Shown here: positions 41,778 to 51,477 of the stretch, one piece after another
Layout: each line of letters starts with the position of its first letter
Numbering within the stretch: position 1 is the stretch's first letter
NCBI RefSeq assembly: GCF_022760965.1
Contig: NZ_JAKVIJ010000001.1
Span: forward strand, 1-64,000
DNA length: 64,000 nucleotides
From: Simplicispira sedimenti
Lineage (GTDB): Bacteria > Pseudomonadota > Gammaproteobacteria > Burkholderiales > Burkholderiaceae_C
Direction: 5' to 3'
Position numbers and translations under genes: made by a program
The notes under the pieces: generated by a model
Databases searched by the model: none
Seen by the model: the letters and a program-made list of their open reading frames with translations, nothing else
What the model was told of the DNA's origin: nothing

Positions 41778-42764
41778 ATGCTCAATATCTTCACGCTCGC
41801 CAATGGGCGCCTCGTCCAGGAAGAAATCGAATCGCTGGAAGAGCTGTCTCGCTTCCAGCCCATCTGGGTCGATCTGGAATCCCCCACGCTGGACGAAAAG
41901 CGCTGGGTTTCGCAGTACTACGGCCTGTCCATCCCCGAGGATGCGATGGACGAGGACATCGAGGAATCGGCCCGCTTCTACGAGGAAGACAACGGCGAAC
42001 TGCACATCCGCAGCGACTTCCTGATCGACGACCACGAGCAGCCACGTTCGGTGCGCGTGGCCTTCATCCTGAACCTCATCAACCCCAGTCTGCGCAGCAA
42101 GGGCGTGCTGTTCTCGCTGCACGACGAGGACATTCCGGTGTTTCGCCTCCTGCGCCTGCGTGCGCGACGCGCACCGGGGCTGATCGAGGACGCACGCGAC
42201 GTGTTGCTCAAGCTGTTCGACGCCGACGCCGAGTACTCGGCCGACACGCTCGAAGGCATTTACGACGACCTGGAAAAGGTCAGCACCCAGGTGCTGGCAG
42301 GCGATGTGACCGACGCGCGCGCTGGTGAGGTGCTGGCCGCCATTGCACGCCAGGAAGACTTGAACGGCCGCATCCGCCGCAACGTGATGGACACGCGCCG
42401 CGCGGTGAGCTTCATGATGCGCAGCAAGATGCTCAACGCCGAGCAGTTCGAGGAGGCGCGCCAGATCCTGCGCGACATCGAGTCGCTGGACAGCCACACG
42501 GCCTTTCTGTTCGACAAGATCAACTTCCTGATGGACGCCACGGTCGGTTTCATCAATATCAACCAGAACAAGATCATCAAGATCTTCTCGGTGGCCAGCG
42601 TGGCGCTGTTGCCCCCTACCTTGATCGCCAGCGTGTACGGCATGAACTTTCAGTACATGCCCGAGTTGGGCCAGAAATGGGGCTATCCGTTTGCGCTGGC
42701 ACTCATGCTGGCCAGCGCGCTGGGCCCCATGTGGTATTTCCGCAAGCGAGGCTGGTTGAAGTAA
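41778..42764 (+). CDS. corA: Magnesium/cobalt channel CorA
   Basis: 328-residue pentameric divalent-cation channel. A long cytoplasmic N-terminal domain (start MLNIFTLANGRLVQEEI) is followed by two membrane helices at the C-terminus; the signature YGMNF closes the first at about residue 292, and the basic RKRGWLK tail follows the second. Length is normal for the family. CAGGGAGCAATCGC precedes the ATG. A dispersed repeat and mtnN follow on the other strand. Confidence 0.94.
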   Translation: MLNIFTLANGRLVQEEIESLEELSRFQPIWVDLESPTLDEKRWVSQYYGLSIPEDAMDEDIEESARFYEEDNGELHIRSDFLIDDHEQPRSVRVAFILNLINPSLRSKGVLFSLHDEDIPVFRLLRLRARRAPGLIEDARDVLLKLFDADAEYSADTLEGIYDDLEKVSTQVLAGDVTDARAGEVLAAIARQEDLNGRIRRNVMDTRRAVSFMMRSKMLNAEQFEEARQILRDIESLDSHTAFLFDKINFLMDATVGFININQNKIIKIFSVASVALLPPTLIASVYGMNFQYMPELGQKWGYPFALALMLASALGPMWYFRKRGWLK

Positions 42765-42818
42765 AAAAATGGCACCAGCGCTTATAAACAAAGCGCTGAC
42801 AGCTATTATTTTTATAGC
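42764..42818 (-). repeat. Dispersed repeat, copy between corA and mtnN
   Basis: Read on the minus strand: GCTATAAAAATAATAGC (perfect GCTAT/ATAGC arms), TGTCAGCGCTTTGTTTATAAGCGC, then TGGTGCCATTTTTTTAC. AGCGCTT and AAGCGCT form a second inverted pair. It fills the gap of two convergent genes, and its first bases supply the TAA stop of mtnN. Confidence 0.7.
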
Positions 42819-43561
42819 AAATTCATCAATTGCCGCACGATGTGGTCGGCATAGCGGCTGGCCACGTTCTGGATGAATACCGGGAAATCGACATGGGCGT
42901 CGTCGTCTGCCCGGTCCGAAATGGTGCGCACGGCGGCAAAGGGTACAGCGTAGTCCAGGCACACCTGGGCCACCGCGGCGCCCTCCATTTCCACGGCCAG
43001 CACATCGTGGCCTGCAGCCAGCAGCGGCTCGCGCAGCGCGCGCGAGACCTGGGCACAGGTGATGAAGCGGTCGCCACTGGCCATCAGGCCCTGGTGCAGA
43101 CGGGGCGCACGGCCCGCTGGGCCCGTGTGCAGAAGTGCCCCTTCGGTGGTCAGGCAGTGGCGCACTGCCTGCGCCAACTGCGCCGAGAGTTCCGCATCGC
43201 AGGCCAGGCGCACACCGGGGTAGCCAGGCACCAGCCAGCGCTCGAACAGGGGCGACACATCCATGTCGTGCTGCACATAGTCGTGCGCCACCACCACATC
43301 GCCCACCTGCACGCCATCGCCCACCCCACCTGCCACGCCCGTGAACACGATGCGCTGGGATGCAAAACGCTCAATCAGCACCGTGGCGGTGGTGGCCGCA
43401 GCCACCTTGCCAATGCCCGAGAGCGCCAGCACCACCGGCTTGCCATGCAACGCCCCCGTCCAGAAGGAGCGCCCAGCGTGCATCACGCGCCGGGCTTGCT
43501 CCAGGCTTTCCACCAAACCGGATTGTTCTTCGGGAAGGGCACTGAGGATGGCTGTAGTCAT
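42812..43561 (-). CDS. mtnN: 5'-methylthioadenosine/S-adenosylhomocysteine nucleosidase
   Basis: 249-residue enzyme cleaving MTA and SAH to adenine and the thio-ribose, recycling by-products of polyamine synthesis and methylation. Motifs: IGKVAAATTATVLIERF, FTGVAGGVGDGVQVGDVV, AVEMEGAAVAQV and ISDRADDDAHVDF (catalytic Asp). The last codons and the stop lie in the adjoining repeat. A terminator from fadD lies just upstream of the ATG at 43561. Confidence 0.93.
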   Translation of the reverse strand: MTTAILSALPEEQSGLVESLEQARRVMHAGRSFWTGALHGKPVVLALSGIGKVAAATTATVLIERFASQRIVFTGVAGGVGDGVQVGDVVVAHDYVQHDMDVSPLFERWLVPGYPGVRLACDAELSAQLAQAVRHCLTTEGALLHTGPAGRAPRLHQGLMASGDRFITCAQVSRALREPLLAAGHDVLAVEMEGAAVAQVCLDYAVPFAAVRTISDRADDDAHVDFPVFIQNVASRYADHIVRQLMNLL

Positions 43562-43570
43562 GGGAAAGAC

Positions 43571-43598
43571 AAAAAAAGAGCGGCCTTGGTGGCCGCTC
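43571..43598 (-). terminator. Intrinsic terminator after fadD
   Basis: On the minus strand GAGCGGCC-ACCAA-GGCCGCTC forms an 8-bp stem and is followed by seven T. It ends 10 bases before the mtnN start, so mtnN is either transcribed by read-through or from a promoter overlapping the terminator. Confidence 0.85.
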
Positions 43599-43640
43599 GG
43601 CATTGTGGCGCAAAGAATGCGCGACGGCTTCAGCGTCGGC

Positions 43641-45320
43641 TTACTTCTTGTCGCGCAGCTCGCGCCGCAGGATCTTGCCCACCGGGGTCTTGGGCAGCTC
43701 GGTGCGGAACTCGATCACCTTGGGCTGCTTGTAGCCCGTCAGTTCGTGGCGGCAGTATTCGCGCACCTGGGCCTCGGTCAGGTCAGGGTCTTTCTTGACG
43801 ATGACGAGCTTGACCGCCTCGCCAGACTTGTCATCGGGCACGCCCACGGCGGCACATTCCATCACGCCAGGGCAGTTGGCGACCACCTCTTCCACCTCGT
43901 TGGGATAGACGTTGAAGCCGCTGACCAGAATCATGTCCTTCTTGCGGTCCACGATCTTGAAGAAGCCGCGCTCGTCCATCACACCCACGTCACCAGTCTT
44001 GAAGTAGCCATCCGCCGTCATGACCTTGGCGGTTTCGTCCGGGCGCTGCCAGTAGCCCGCCATCACCTGCGGGCCCTTGATGGCGATTTCTCCCGGCTGG
44101 CCCAGTTCGGTGACCTGATTGCCCTCGTCATCGAGCAGCTTCATGCTGGTGCCGGGCAAGGGCAGACCGATGGTGCCGGTGAACTCGGTGGCCGTCACCG
44201 GGTTGCAACTGGCCGAGGGGCTGGTTTCCGAGAGACCGTAGCCTTCGCAGATCGGGCAGCCTGTCTTGTCCAGCCACAGCTTGGCTACGGCGCCCTGCAC
44301 CGCCATGCCGCCGCCCACGGACACCTTGAGGTTCTTCCAGTTGACGGTGTTGAAGTCAGGATGATTGGCCAGACCGTTGAACAGCGTGTTGACGGCCGGG
44401 AAGCTGTGGAAGGTGTGCTTGGACAGTTCCTTCAACACTGCGGGCAGATCGCGCGGGTTGGGAATCAGGATGGTCTTGCCGCCGGTGCGCATGGACAGCA
44501 TCATGTTCACGGTGAAGGCGAAGATGTGGTACAGCGGCAGCGCGCACACGGCCGTGGGCTGTTCGCCTGCGGGCACCTTGTTCATCACCGGTGCATTCCA
44601 GGCCTCGGACTGCAGCACGTTGGCAATGATGTTGCGATGCAGCAGCACTGCGCCCTTGCTCACGCCCGTGGTGCCGCCGGTGTATTGCAGCAGGGCGATG
44701 TCGTCGGGCTTGATGTCCGGCTTCTTGAGCGTTCCACGGGTGCCCTGGGCAATGGCCTCGTTGAAGCGCACGGCCCCCGGCAGGTCGTAGGCGGGAACCA
44801 TCTTCTTGACGTTGCGCACCACGTAGTTGACCAGCGCGCCCTTGAGCAAGCCCAACTGGTCACCCATGGCGCACAGCACCACATGCTTGACCGGCGTGTG
44901 CGTGATGCACTGCTGCAGCGTGGTGGCGAAGTTTTCGATGATGACAATCGCCTTGGAGCCCGAGTCCTTGAGCTGGTGCTCCAGTTCGCGCGGCGTGTAC
45001 AGCGGGTTGACGTTGACCACCACGAAGCCGGCGCGCAGGATGGCCGCAACCGCGACCGGGTATTGCGGCACATTGGGCATCATGATGGCCACGCGGTCGC
45101 CCTTGACCAGGCCCAGGCCCTGCAGGTATGTCGCAAAGGCCTTGCTCAGAGAATCGGTCTGCGCATAGCTGACATCCTTGCCCATGAAGCTGTAGGCCAC
45201 GCGGTCTGCGTACTTCTGAAAGGCTTCTTCCATCAGCGCCACGAGGGAAGGGTACTGCCCCGGGTCGATGTCTGCAGGCACGCCAGACGGATAGCTCTTG
45301 AGCCAAATGCGGTCGGTCAT
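43641..45320 (-). CDS. fadD: Long-chain fatty-acid-CoA ligase
   Basis: 559-residue acyl-adenylate-forming enzyme activating fatty acids with ATP and CoA. The AMP-binding motif YTGGTTGVSKGA is near residue 213, GYGLSETSPSAS near 360 and the C-terminal DRKKDMILVSGFNVYPNEVE and KTPVGKILRREL (catalytic Lys) follow. AGGAG lies 8 bases before the ATG at 45320; a TTG two codons upstream is too close to it. Close to E. coli FadD in length. No other beta-oxidation gene is nearby, but the lipase-like genes at 31-39 kb could supply fatty acids. Confidence 0.92.
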   Translation of the reverse strand: MTDRIWLKSYPSGVPADIDPGQYPSLVALMEEAFQKYADRVAYSFMGKDVSYAQTDSLSKAFATYLQGLGLVKGDRVAIMMPNVPQYPVAVAAILRAGFVVVNVNPLYTPRELEHQLKDSGSKAIVIIENFATTLQQCITHTPVKHVVLCAMGDQLGLLKGALVNYVVRNVKKMVPAYDLPGAVRFNEAIAQGTRGTLKKPDIKPDDIALLQYTGGTTGVSKGAVLLHRNIIANVLQSEAWNAPVMNKVPAGEQPTAVCALPLYHIFAFTVNMMLSMRTGGKTILIPNPRDLPAVLKELSKHTFHSFPAVNTLFNGLANHPDFNTVNWKNLKVSVGGGMAVQGAVAKLWLDKTGCPICEGYGLSETSPSASCNPVTATEFTGTIGLPLPGTSMKLLDDEGNQVTELGQPGEIAIKGPQVMAGYWQRPDETAKVMTADGYFKTGDVGVMDERGFFKIVDRKKDMILVSGFNVYPNEVEEVVANCPGVMECAAVGVPDDKSGEAVKLVIVKKDPDLTEAQVREYCRHELTGYKQPKVIEFRTELPKTPVGKILRRELRDKK

Positions 45321-45415
45321 CTCCAAGTCTCCTGATGGTTCAATCTCTGTTGTGTGTGAAAACCGTGCCCAAAACTCCGCACGGTCGTGCTTTTTCCTGT
45401 GGGAATTATGCCCTG

Positions 45416-46828
45416 TCAGCCCTTGAGTGCGCCCAGGACTTCATCCAGCATCTTCTTGGCGTCACCGAACAGCATGCGGTTGTTTTCCTTGTAGAAGAGC
45501 GGGTTGTCCACGCCGGCGTAACCCGATGCCATGGAGCGCTTCATCACGATCGAGGTCTTGGCTTTCCACACCTCAAGCACGGGCATGCCTGCGATGGGGC
45601 TGGTCGGGTCGTCCTGCGCAGCCGGGTTGACGATGTCATTGGCGCCAATGACGATGGCCACATCGGTATCCGGGAAGTCCTCGTTGATTTCGTCCATCTC
45701 CATCACGATGTCGTAGGGAACCTTGGCCTCGGCCAGCAGCACGTTCATGTGACCGGGCATGCGGCCCGCCACGGGGTGGATGGCAAAACGCACCTGCACG
45801 CCCTTGTCGCGCAGGGTCTTGGTGATGTCGTTGACGGTGTGCTGCGCCTGGGCCACGGCCATACCGTAGCCGGGCACGATGATGACGCTCTTGGCCTCGC
45901 GCAGCATCTCTGCCGTCTCGGCGGAGCTCACGGGGACCACCTCGCCCTGGGGCGCGGCCGCATCACCCGTCTTGGCCGGGGCTCCACCGCCGGAACCAAA
46001 ACCACCCGCGATCACGCTGATGAAGTTGCGGTTCATCGCGTTGCACATGATGTAGGACAGGATGGCGCCCGAGGAGCCGACCAGCGCGCCGGTCACGATC
46101 AGCAGGTCGTTGCTCAGCATGAAGCCCGTGGCCGCCGCGGCCCAGCCGGAATAGCTGTTGAGCATGGATACCACCACCGGCATGTCTGCGCCACCGATGG
46201 CCATGACCATGTGGATGCCGAAGAGCAGCGCGATCACGGTCATCACCACCAGGGGCAGCATGCCCGACTGCACATCGTGCGCGGCCAGGAACTCCTTGCC
46301 GAACCAGATCACCACCAGCAGCGCGACCAGGTTGAGCCAGTGGCGCCCAGGCAGCAGCAGGGGCTTGCCGCCGATCTTGCCGTTGAGCTTGCCGAACGCA
46401 ATCAGAGAGCCCGAGAACGTCACAGCGCCGATCAGGATGCCGACGTAGATCTCCACCTCATGGATGGCCTTTTCCGCACCTTGCAGTTGGATCGAGGTAT
46501 CGACATAGCTGGCAAAGCCCACAAGACAGGCCGCCAGACCGACCAGGCTGTGCATGAGCGCGACCAGTTCGGGCATCTGGGTCATTTTCACGACCTTGGC
46601 GGCATACAGGCCGATGCTGCCGCCAACGACCAGGGCACCGACGATCCACACGATGCCCGAGGGGCTGACGCGCGGGCCGAACACCGTGGCCAGCACAGCC
46701 AGGGCCATGCCGATCATGCCGAACAGATTGCCGCGGCGGGATGTTTCGGGGTTGGACAAGCCTCCGAGGCTGAGGATGAAGAGGATGGCAGCGCCGAGGT
46801 AGGCGACAGTAGCGAGACTTTGGGACAT
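45416..46828 (-). CDS. pntB: NAD(P) transhydrogenase subunit beta
   Basis: 470-residue inner-membrane subunit with about nine membrane helices (first half) and a C-terminal NADP-binding domain (SVIIVPGYGMAVAQAQH, GRMPGHMNVLLAEAKVPYD, VIGANDIVNPAA). With PntA it drives NADH to NADPH hydride transfer using the proton gradient. It follows pntA by 30 bases in the same direction. Size matches E. coli PntB (462). Confidence 0.95.
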   Translation of the reverse strand: MSQSLATVAYLGAAILFILSLGGLSNPETSRRGNLFGMIGMALAVLATVFGPRVSPSGIVWIVGALVVGGSIGLYAAKVVKMTQMPELVALMHSLVGLAACLVGFASYVDTSIQLQGAEKAIHEVEIYVGILIGAVTFSGSLIAFGKLNGKIGGKPLLLPGRHWLNLVALLVVIWFGKEFLAAHDVQSGMLPLVVMTVIALLFGIHMVMAIGGADMPVVVSMLNSYSGWAAAATGFMLSNDLLIVTGALVGSSGAILSYIMCNAMNRNFISVIAGGFGSGGGAPAKTGDAAAPQGEVVPVSSAETAEMLREAKSVIIVPGYGMAVAQAQHTVNDITKTLRDKGVQVRFAIHPVAGRMPGHMNVLLAEAKVPYDIVMEMDEINEDFPDTDVAIVIGANDIVNPAAQDDPTSPIAGMPVLEVWKAKTSIVMKRSMASGYAGVDNPLFYKENNRMLFGDAKKMLDEVLGALKG

Positions 46829-46858
46829 GGGTTTGTTTCCTTGCTGTGGGTCTCGTTC

Positions 46859-48466
46859 TTATTTGCGGAACATGGCGAGCATGCGGCGCGTCACGGCAAA
46901 GCCGCCGAACATGTTGATGGCCGTGAGCACGATGGCGGCAAAGGCCAGCCAGAGGATCAGCCCGTCAGGCCTCCCGTTCACCCCGGCTTCGGGCGGGGCA
47001 ATCTGCACCAGGGCCCCGATGGCAATGATGCTGGAGATAGCGTTGGTCACGCTCATCAACGGCGTGTGCAGCGCGGGCGTAACGTTCCACACCACCATGT
47101 AGCCGATGAAACAGGCCAGCACGAACACCGTGAAGTGCCCCAGGAAGGCCGCCGGCGCGTAGGCACCAATGAACCAGAAAGCCACCGCCGCCACGGCAAA
47201 GATGATGCCCAGGGTCTTGGCGGGCAAGGGGCCGCTGCTGCCATGCCCATGGCCGCCCTTCTTCTGCTCCACGGGGGCCGCCGCAGGCATGGGTGCGGGC
47301 GCCGGGGCCTGCCTGAGGGGCGGTGCGGGCCAGGTAACGGCGCCGTCCTTGATGACGGTGAGGCCGCGGATGGCGTCATCCTCCATGTTGACCACGGCCA
47401 CGCCGTCCTTGGCCTTGCACAGTTCCTCCACCAAACGCAGCAGGTTGGTGGCATAGAGCGTGGACGATTGCTTGGCCAGGCGCGAGGCCAGGTCGGTGTA
47501 GCCGATGATGGTCACACCATGGCGCACCACGGCCTCGCCGGGCACGGTCAGTTCGCAATTGCCGCCCTGTTCGGCGGCCATGTCCACGATCACGCTGCCG
47601 GGCTTCATGCTCTGCACCATCTCGGCAGTGATGAGCTTGGGCGCCGGCTTGCCGGGGATCAGGGCGGTGGTGATGATGATGTCCGCATCCTTGGCCTGGG
47701 TGGCGTACATCTGGCGCTGCGCGGCCTGGAATCCTTCGCTCATGACCTTGGCGTAGCCGCCGCCGCCAGAGCCATCCTCCTCATAGTCCACCTTCACGAA
47801 CTCGCCACCCAGCGACTTGACCTGGTCAGCGACTTCGGCACGCGTGTCGTTGGCGCGCACGATGGCGCCCAGGTTGGCCGCCGTGCCGATGGCCGCCAGG
47901 CCCGCCACACCGGCCCCGGCGATGAAGACCTTGGCCGGAGGCACCTTGCCCGCCGCCGTGATCTGGCCGTTGAAATAACGGCCGAAGGCATTGGCCGCCT
48001 CAATAACGGCGCGGTAGCCGCTCACGCCGGCGGTGGATGTCAACGCGTCCATTTTCTGCGCGCGGCTCAGGGTGCGCGGTAGGCAGTCGATGGCCAGCAC
48101 CGTGACCTTGCGTGCGGCGAGCTGCTGCATCAGTTCAGGGTTTTGGGCAGGCCAGACAAAGCCGATCAGCGTCCCACCCTCGCGCATCAGCGCCACCTCA
48201 TCGCTGCTCGGTGGGCGAACCTTGAGCACGATGTCCGACGCGGACCACAGCGCGACCGCATCGGGCAGCACTTCGGCACCGACTGCACGATAGGACTCAT
48301 CACTGAAATTCGCAGCGTCTCCGGCGCCCGACTCAACAGCAACTTTGAATCCGAGCTTGATGAGCTTTTCCACCACGTCGGGCACGGTGGCCACACGTTT
48401 TTCGCCGGGATAGGTCTCCCTGGGCACACCGATGCGTTGCATCGTTGCTGTGGGGCTGGTTTGCAT
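46859..48466 (-). CDS. pntA: NAD(P) transhydrogenase subunit alpha
   Basis: 535-residue subunit with an NAD-binding domain (MQRIGVPRETYPGEKRVA; AGAGVAGLAAIGTAANLGA) and four C-terminal membrane helices, joined by a Pro/His/Gly-rich linker near residue 410. This is the fused E. coli-type arrangement rather than the split PntAA/PntAB seen in alphaproteobacteria. GGAGGAG precedes the ATG at 48466; an ATG eight codons later would also fit the family start. The 239-base gap upstream contains the fba terminator. Confidence 0.94.
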   Translation of the reverse strand: MQTSPTATMQRIGVPRETYPGEKRVATVPDVVEKLIKLGFKVAVESGAGDAANFSDESYRAVGAEVLPDAVALWSASDIVLKVRPPSSDEVALMREGGTLIGFVWPAQNPELMQQLAARKVTVLAIDCLPRTLSRAQKMDALTSTAGVSGYRAVIEAANAFGRYFNGQITAAGKVPPAKVFIAGAGVAGLAAIGTAANLGAIVRANDTRAEVADQVKSLGGEFVKVDYEEDGSGGGGYAKVMSEGFQAAQRQMYATQAKDADIIITTALIPGKPAPKLITAEMVQSMKPGSVIVDMAAEQGGNCELTVPGEAVVRHGVTIIGYTDLASRLAKQSSTLYATNLLRLVEELCKAKDGVAVVNMEDDAIRGLTVIKDGAVTWPAPPLRQAPAPAPMPAAAPVEQKKGGHGHGSSGPLPAKTLGIIFAVAAVAFWFIGAYAPAAFLGHFTVFVLACFIGYMVVWNVTPALHTPLMSVTNAISSIIAIGALVQIAPPEAGVNGRPDGLILWLAFAAIVLTAINMFGGFAVTRRMLAMFRK

Positions 48467-48654
48467 GGGTTATCTCCTCCAGGTTCATGGCCGGGGCACA
48501 AGCGCCGAGGCGCTTGCATGGGCTATGAGAAGGAACTTGCTTGCTGCCGTCCTCCCTTTGCCCGCGTTTTTTTGCTGACCGTGAGCTTACATGAAGAACG
48601 AGGCGCTCCTATCTCGCACAGGACAGCATCCAATAGAGTGCATCCTCCAATAGC

Positions 48655-48680
48655 AAAAACGGCAGCGCTCTGGCTGCCGT
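48655..48680 (-). terminator. Intrinsic terminator after fba
   Basis: On the minus strand ACGGCAGC-CAGAGC-GCTGCCGT is an 8-bp stem followed by TTTTT. It lies 26 bases past the aldolase stop and separates it from pntAB. Confidence 0.85.
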
Positions 48681-48705
48681 CTTGTCTGAGGAAAGGGTCA
48701 GATAC

Positions 48706-49770
48706 TCAGTTGACCACTTGCGCCAACTCGCCCGCCACATACTTCTGTGCCATCACGGTCAAGGTGAACCCTTTGATCTTGCCGCCCTGGCCTTCGCAGC
48801 CGAATTCCAGGTAGCGCTGCTTGCACACGGCCTTGGCGGCCTCTCGGGCGGGCTTGAGCCATTCGCGCGCATCGAACTTGTCGGGGTTCTCGGCCATGAA
48901 CTTGCGCACCGCGCCGGTCATGGCCAGGCGGATGTCGGTGTCGATGTTGATCTTGCGCACGCCGTACTTGATGGCTTCCTGGATTTCCTTGATCGGCACG
49001 CCGTACGTCTCTTTCATCTTGCCGCCGTACTGGTTGATGATGGCCAGCAGCTCTTGCGGTACCGACGAGGAGCCGTGCATCACGAGGTGCGTATTGGGAA
49101 TACGGGCGTTGATCTCCTTGACGCGGCTGATCGCCAGCACATCGCCCGTGGGCGGACGGGTGAACTTGTAGGCACCGTGGCTGGTACCAATGGCGATGGC
49201 CAAGGCATCCAGTTGCGTGGCCTGGACAAAACGGGCCGCTTCTTCGGGGTCCGTCAGCATCTGGCTGTGGTCCAGCTTGCCCACAGCGCCAATGCCGTCT
49301 TCCTCACCGGCTTCGCCGGTTTCCAGCGATCCCAGGCAGCCCAGCTCACCCTCGACAGTGACACCCACCTTGTGTGCCATGTCCACAACCTTCCGGGTCA
49401 CGTCCACGTTGTAGTCGAAGGAAGCAGGCGTCTTGCCGTCCTCCATGAGCGAGCCATCCATCATGACCGAACCGAAGCCCAGGTCGATGGCGCCTGCGCA
49501 CACCTTGGGGCTGGTGCCATGGTCCTGGTGCATGACCAGCGGGATGTGGGGATAGGCTTCGCAGGCGGCCTGGATCAGATGTTTGATGAAGGACTCGCCC
49601 GCATATTTGCGCGCGCCAGCACTGGCCTGCAGGATCACAGGCGCACCCACCTCATCGGCGGCCGCCATCACAGCCTGGACCTGCTCCAGGTTGTTGACGT
49701 TGAAAGCGGGAATGCCATAACCGTTTTCAGCGGCATGGTCGAGCAGTTCGCGCATCGAGACGAGAGGCAT
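48706..49770 (-). CDS. fba: Class II fructose-bisphosphate aldolase (CbbA/Fba type)
   Basis: 354-residue zinc-dependent aldolase interconverting fructose-1,6-bisphosphate and triose phosphates. MVSMRELLDHAAENGY-like start (here MPLVSMRELLDHAAENGYGI), the zinc-binding MHQDHG motif, DGSLMEDGKTPASFDYNV and the second metal region EGELGCLGS are present. Subtype is that of betaproteobacterial and Calvin-cycle aldolases; no other Calvin genes occur here. It follows pyk by 120 bases. Confidence 0.94.
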   Translation of the reverse strand: MPLVSMRELLDHAAENGYGIPAFNVNNLEQVQAVMAAADEVGAPVILQASAGARKYAGESFIKHLIQAACEAYPHIPLVMHQDHGTSPKVCAGAIDLGFGSVMMDGSLMEDGKTPASFDYNVDVTRKVVDMAHKVGVTVEGELGCLGSLETGEAGEEDGIGAVGKLDHSQMLTDPEEAARFVQATQLDALAIAIGTSHGAYKFTRPPTGDVLAISRVKEINARIPNTHLVMHGSSSVPQELLAIINQYGGKMKETYGVPIKEIQEAIKYGVRKINIDTDIRLAMTGAVRKFMAENPDKFDAREWLKPAREAAKAVCKQRYLEFGCEGQGGKIKGFTLTVMAQKYVAGELAQVVN

Positions 49771-49890
49771 GGTGGTGGATCCGTAAAGGTTGAAAAACGG
49801 GAGCGGCAGACCAGTGGCCGTAACCGCCTTGTAACCCGCAATTCTACCGACCCCAACCGCGCGCCGAACTTACCGGCACATGCCTGGCGC

Positions 49891-51333
49891 TCAAGATGCT
49901 CGGCAGATCTTCAGCATGTTGGTTCCCCCAGGCGCCCCCATGGGCTCGCCGCAGGTGATGGCGTACACATCCCCGCTGCCCACGATGTTGCGCATCTTGA
50001 GATGGCTCTCGGCCTGCTCCAGTGCGGTATCGCGGTCTGCACTGGTATCCATCAGCAAGGGGCGCACGTTGCGGAAAAGCGCCATGCGCCGCTGCGTGGC
50101 CACCTTGGGCGTGAGTGCGTAGATGGGAATGTGGATGCGATAACGGCTCATCCACAGTGCCGTGGAACCACTGTCCGTCATGGCCACAATGGCCTTGGCT
50201 CCCAGGTGATAGGCGGTGAACAAGGCGCCCATGGCGATGGATTGGTCAATGCTCGTGAATGTACGACCGGAGAAATCCGCGTCGAGCTGCGGATCCTCTG
50301 CCGCCTCTGCTGCGGCACAAATCTTGGCCATTTCTTGCACGGTTTCCAGTGGGTACTTGCCGGCCGCCGTTTCTGCACTGAGCATGACGGCGTCTGTTCC
50401 ATCCAGCACGGCATTGGCCACGTCGCTGACCTCCGCGCGCGTGGGGACCGGATTGGTGATCATGCTTTCCATCATCTGGGTGGCCGTGATCACGACCTTG
50501 TCCATGTCACGCGCCATGCGGATCATCTTCTTTTGCAGGGCAGGCACAGCGGCATTGCCCACCTCCACGGCCAGATCGCCCCGCGCCACCATGATGCCGT
50601 CGCTGGCACGCAAGATGGATTCCAGGTGCGGAATGGCTTCAGCGCGCTCGATTTTCGCGATCAGCCCGGGCTTGTGGCGGTACTCCGCCGCAGCCACATT
50701 GCACAGCTGTCGCGCCATTTCCATGTCGGTCGCATTCTTGGGAAAGCTCACCGCGACATAGTCCGCCTGGAACTGCATGGCTGTGCGGATGTCCTCCATG
50801 TCCTTGGCCGTGAGTGCGGGCGCCGTCAGTCCGCCGCCTTGTTTGTTGATGCCTTTGTTATTGGAAAGCTCGCCACCAATACGCACCTTGGTATGAACCG
50901 CCTCGCCACGGACGGCTTCCACGGTCAGGACAATCAGACCATCGTTCAGCAACAACACGTCCCCGGGGCGGGTATCGCGCGGGAGCTCCTTGTAATCCAG
51001 GCCCACGCCCTCCTGATCGCCAAGTTCAGTGCGCGATGCATCCAGCACGAACGAGGCCCCGGCTTCCAACATGATGCGCCCCTGGGCAAACTTGCCTACC
51101 CGAATCTTGGGGCCCTGCAGGTCGGCCATGATGGCCACTTCCCTGCCCGCACGCTGGGCTGCCTCGCGCACCATCTGCGCCCTGTCCACATGGTCCTGGG
51201 CACTGCCATGGCTGAAGTTCAACCGCACCACGTTGACACCCGCCTGGATCATTCGCTCCAGCAACCCCACCTCACTCGAGGCAGGACCCAAGGTGGCAAC
51301 GATCTTCGTGGCGCGGCGAGGGGAGAGAGACAT
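49891..51333 (-). CDS. pyk: Pyruvate kinase
   Basis: 480-residue enzyme making pyruvate and ATP from phosphoenolpyruvate. The N-terminus RRATKIVATLGPASSEVGLL and the segments NVVRLNFSHGSAQDH, LIAKIERAEAIPHLESIL (catalytic Lys) and ITATQMMESMITNPVPTRAE are diagnostic. Located between the lipoprotein pair (upstream) and fba (downstream), all on the minus strand. A terminator upstream at 51431..51462 indicates its own promoter in the short gap before 51333. Confidence 0.96.
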   Translation of the reverse strand: MSLSPRRATKIVATLGPASSEVGLLERMIQAGVNVVRLNFSHGSAQDHVDRAQMVREAAQRAGREVAIMADLQGPKIRVGKFAQGRIMLEAGASFVLDASRTELGDQEGVGLDYKELPRDTRPGDVLLLNDGLIVLTVEAVRGEAVHTKVRIGGELSNNKGINKQGGGLTAPALTAKDMEDIRTAMQFQADYVAVSFPKNATDMEMARQLCNVAAAEYRHKPGLIAKIERAEAIPHLESILRASDGIMVARGDLAVEVGNAAVPALQKKMIRMARDMDKVVITATQMMESMITNPVPTRAEVSDVANAVLDGTDAVMLSAETAAGKYPLETVQEMAKICAAAEAAEDPQLDADFSGRTFTSIDQSIAMGALFTAYHLGAKAIVAMTDSGSTALWMSRYRIHIPIYALTPKVATQRRMALFRNVRPLLMDTSADRDTALEQAESHLKMRNIVGSGDVYAITCGEPMGAPGGTNMLKICRAS

Positions 51334-51430
51334 GGATGCCCTTTGAACGATGTAATCGGGTTTCTATTTTCACACAGAATCAGTTACAGCACTGCATCAA
51401 CGATACGTACCGAACGCTGAAACGGCGCCC

Positions 51431-51462
51431 AAGAAAAAACCGCCCAAAGGCGGTTTTTTCTT
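51431..51462. terminator. Strong bidirectional intrinsic terminator
   Basis: AAGAAAAAACCGCC-CAAA-GGCGGTTTTTTCTT: a 14-bp inverted repeat with A/T runs on both sides. It lies 15 bases after the FlgO-like gene stop (minus strand) and before pyk, so it closes the lipoprotein operon. Confidence 0.9.
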
Positions 51463-51477
51463 GGAGAACCTCGCCAC

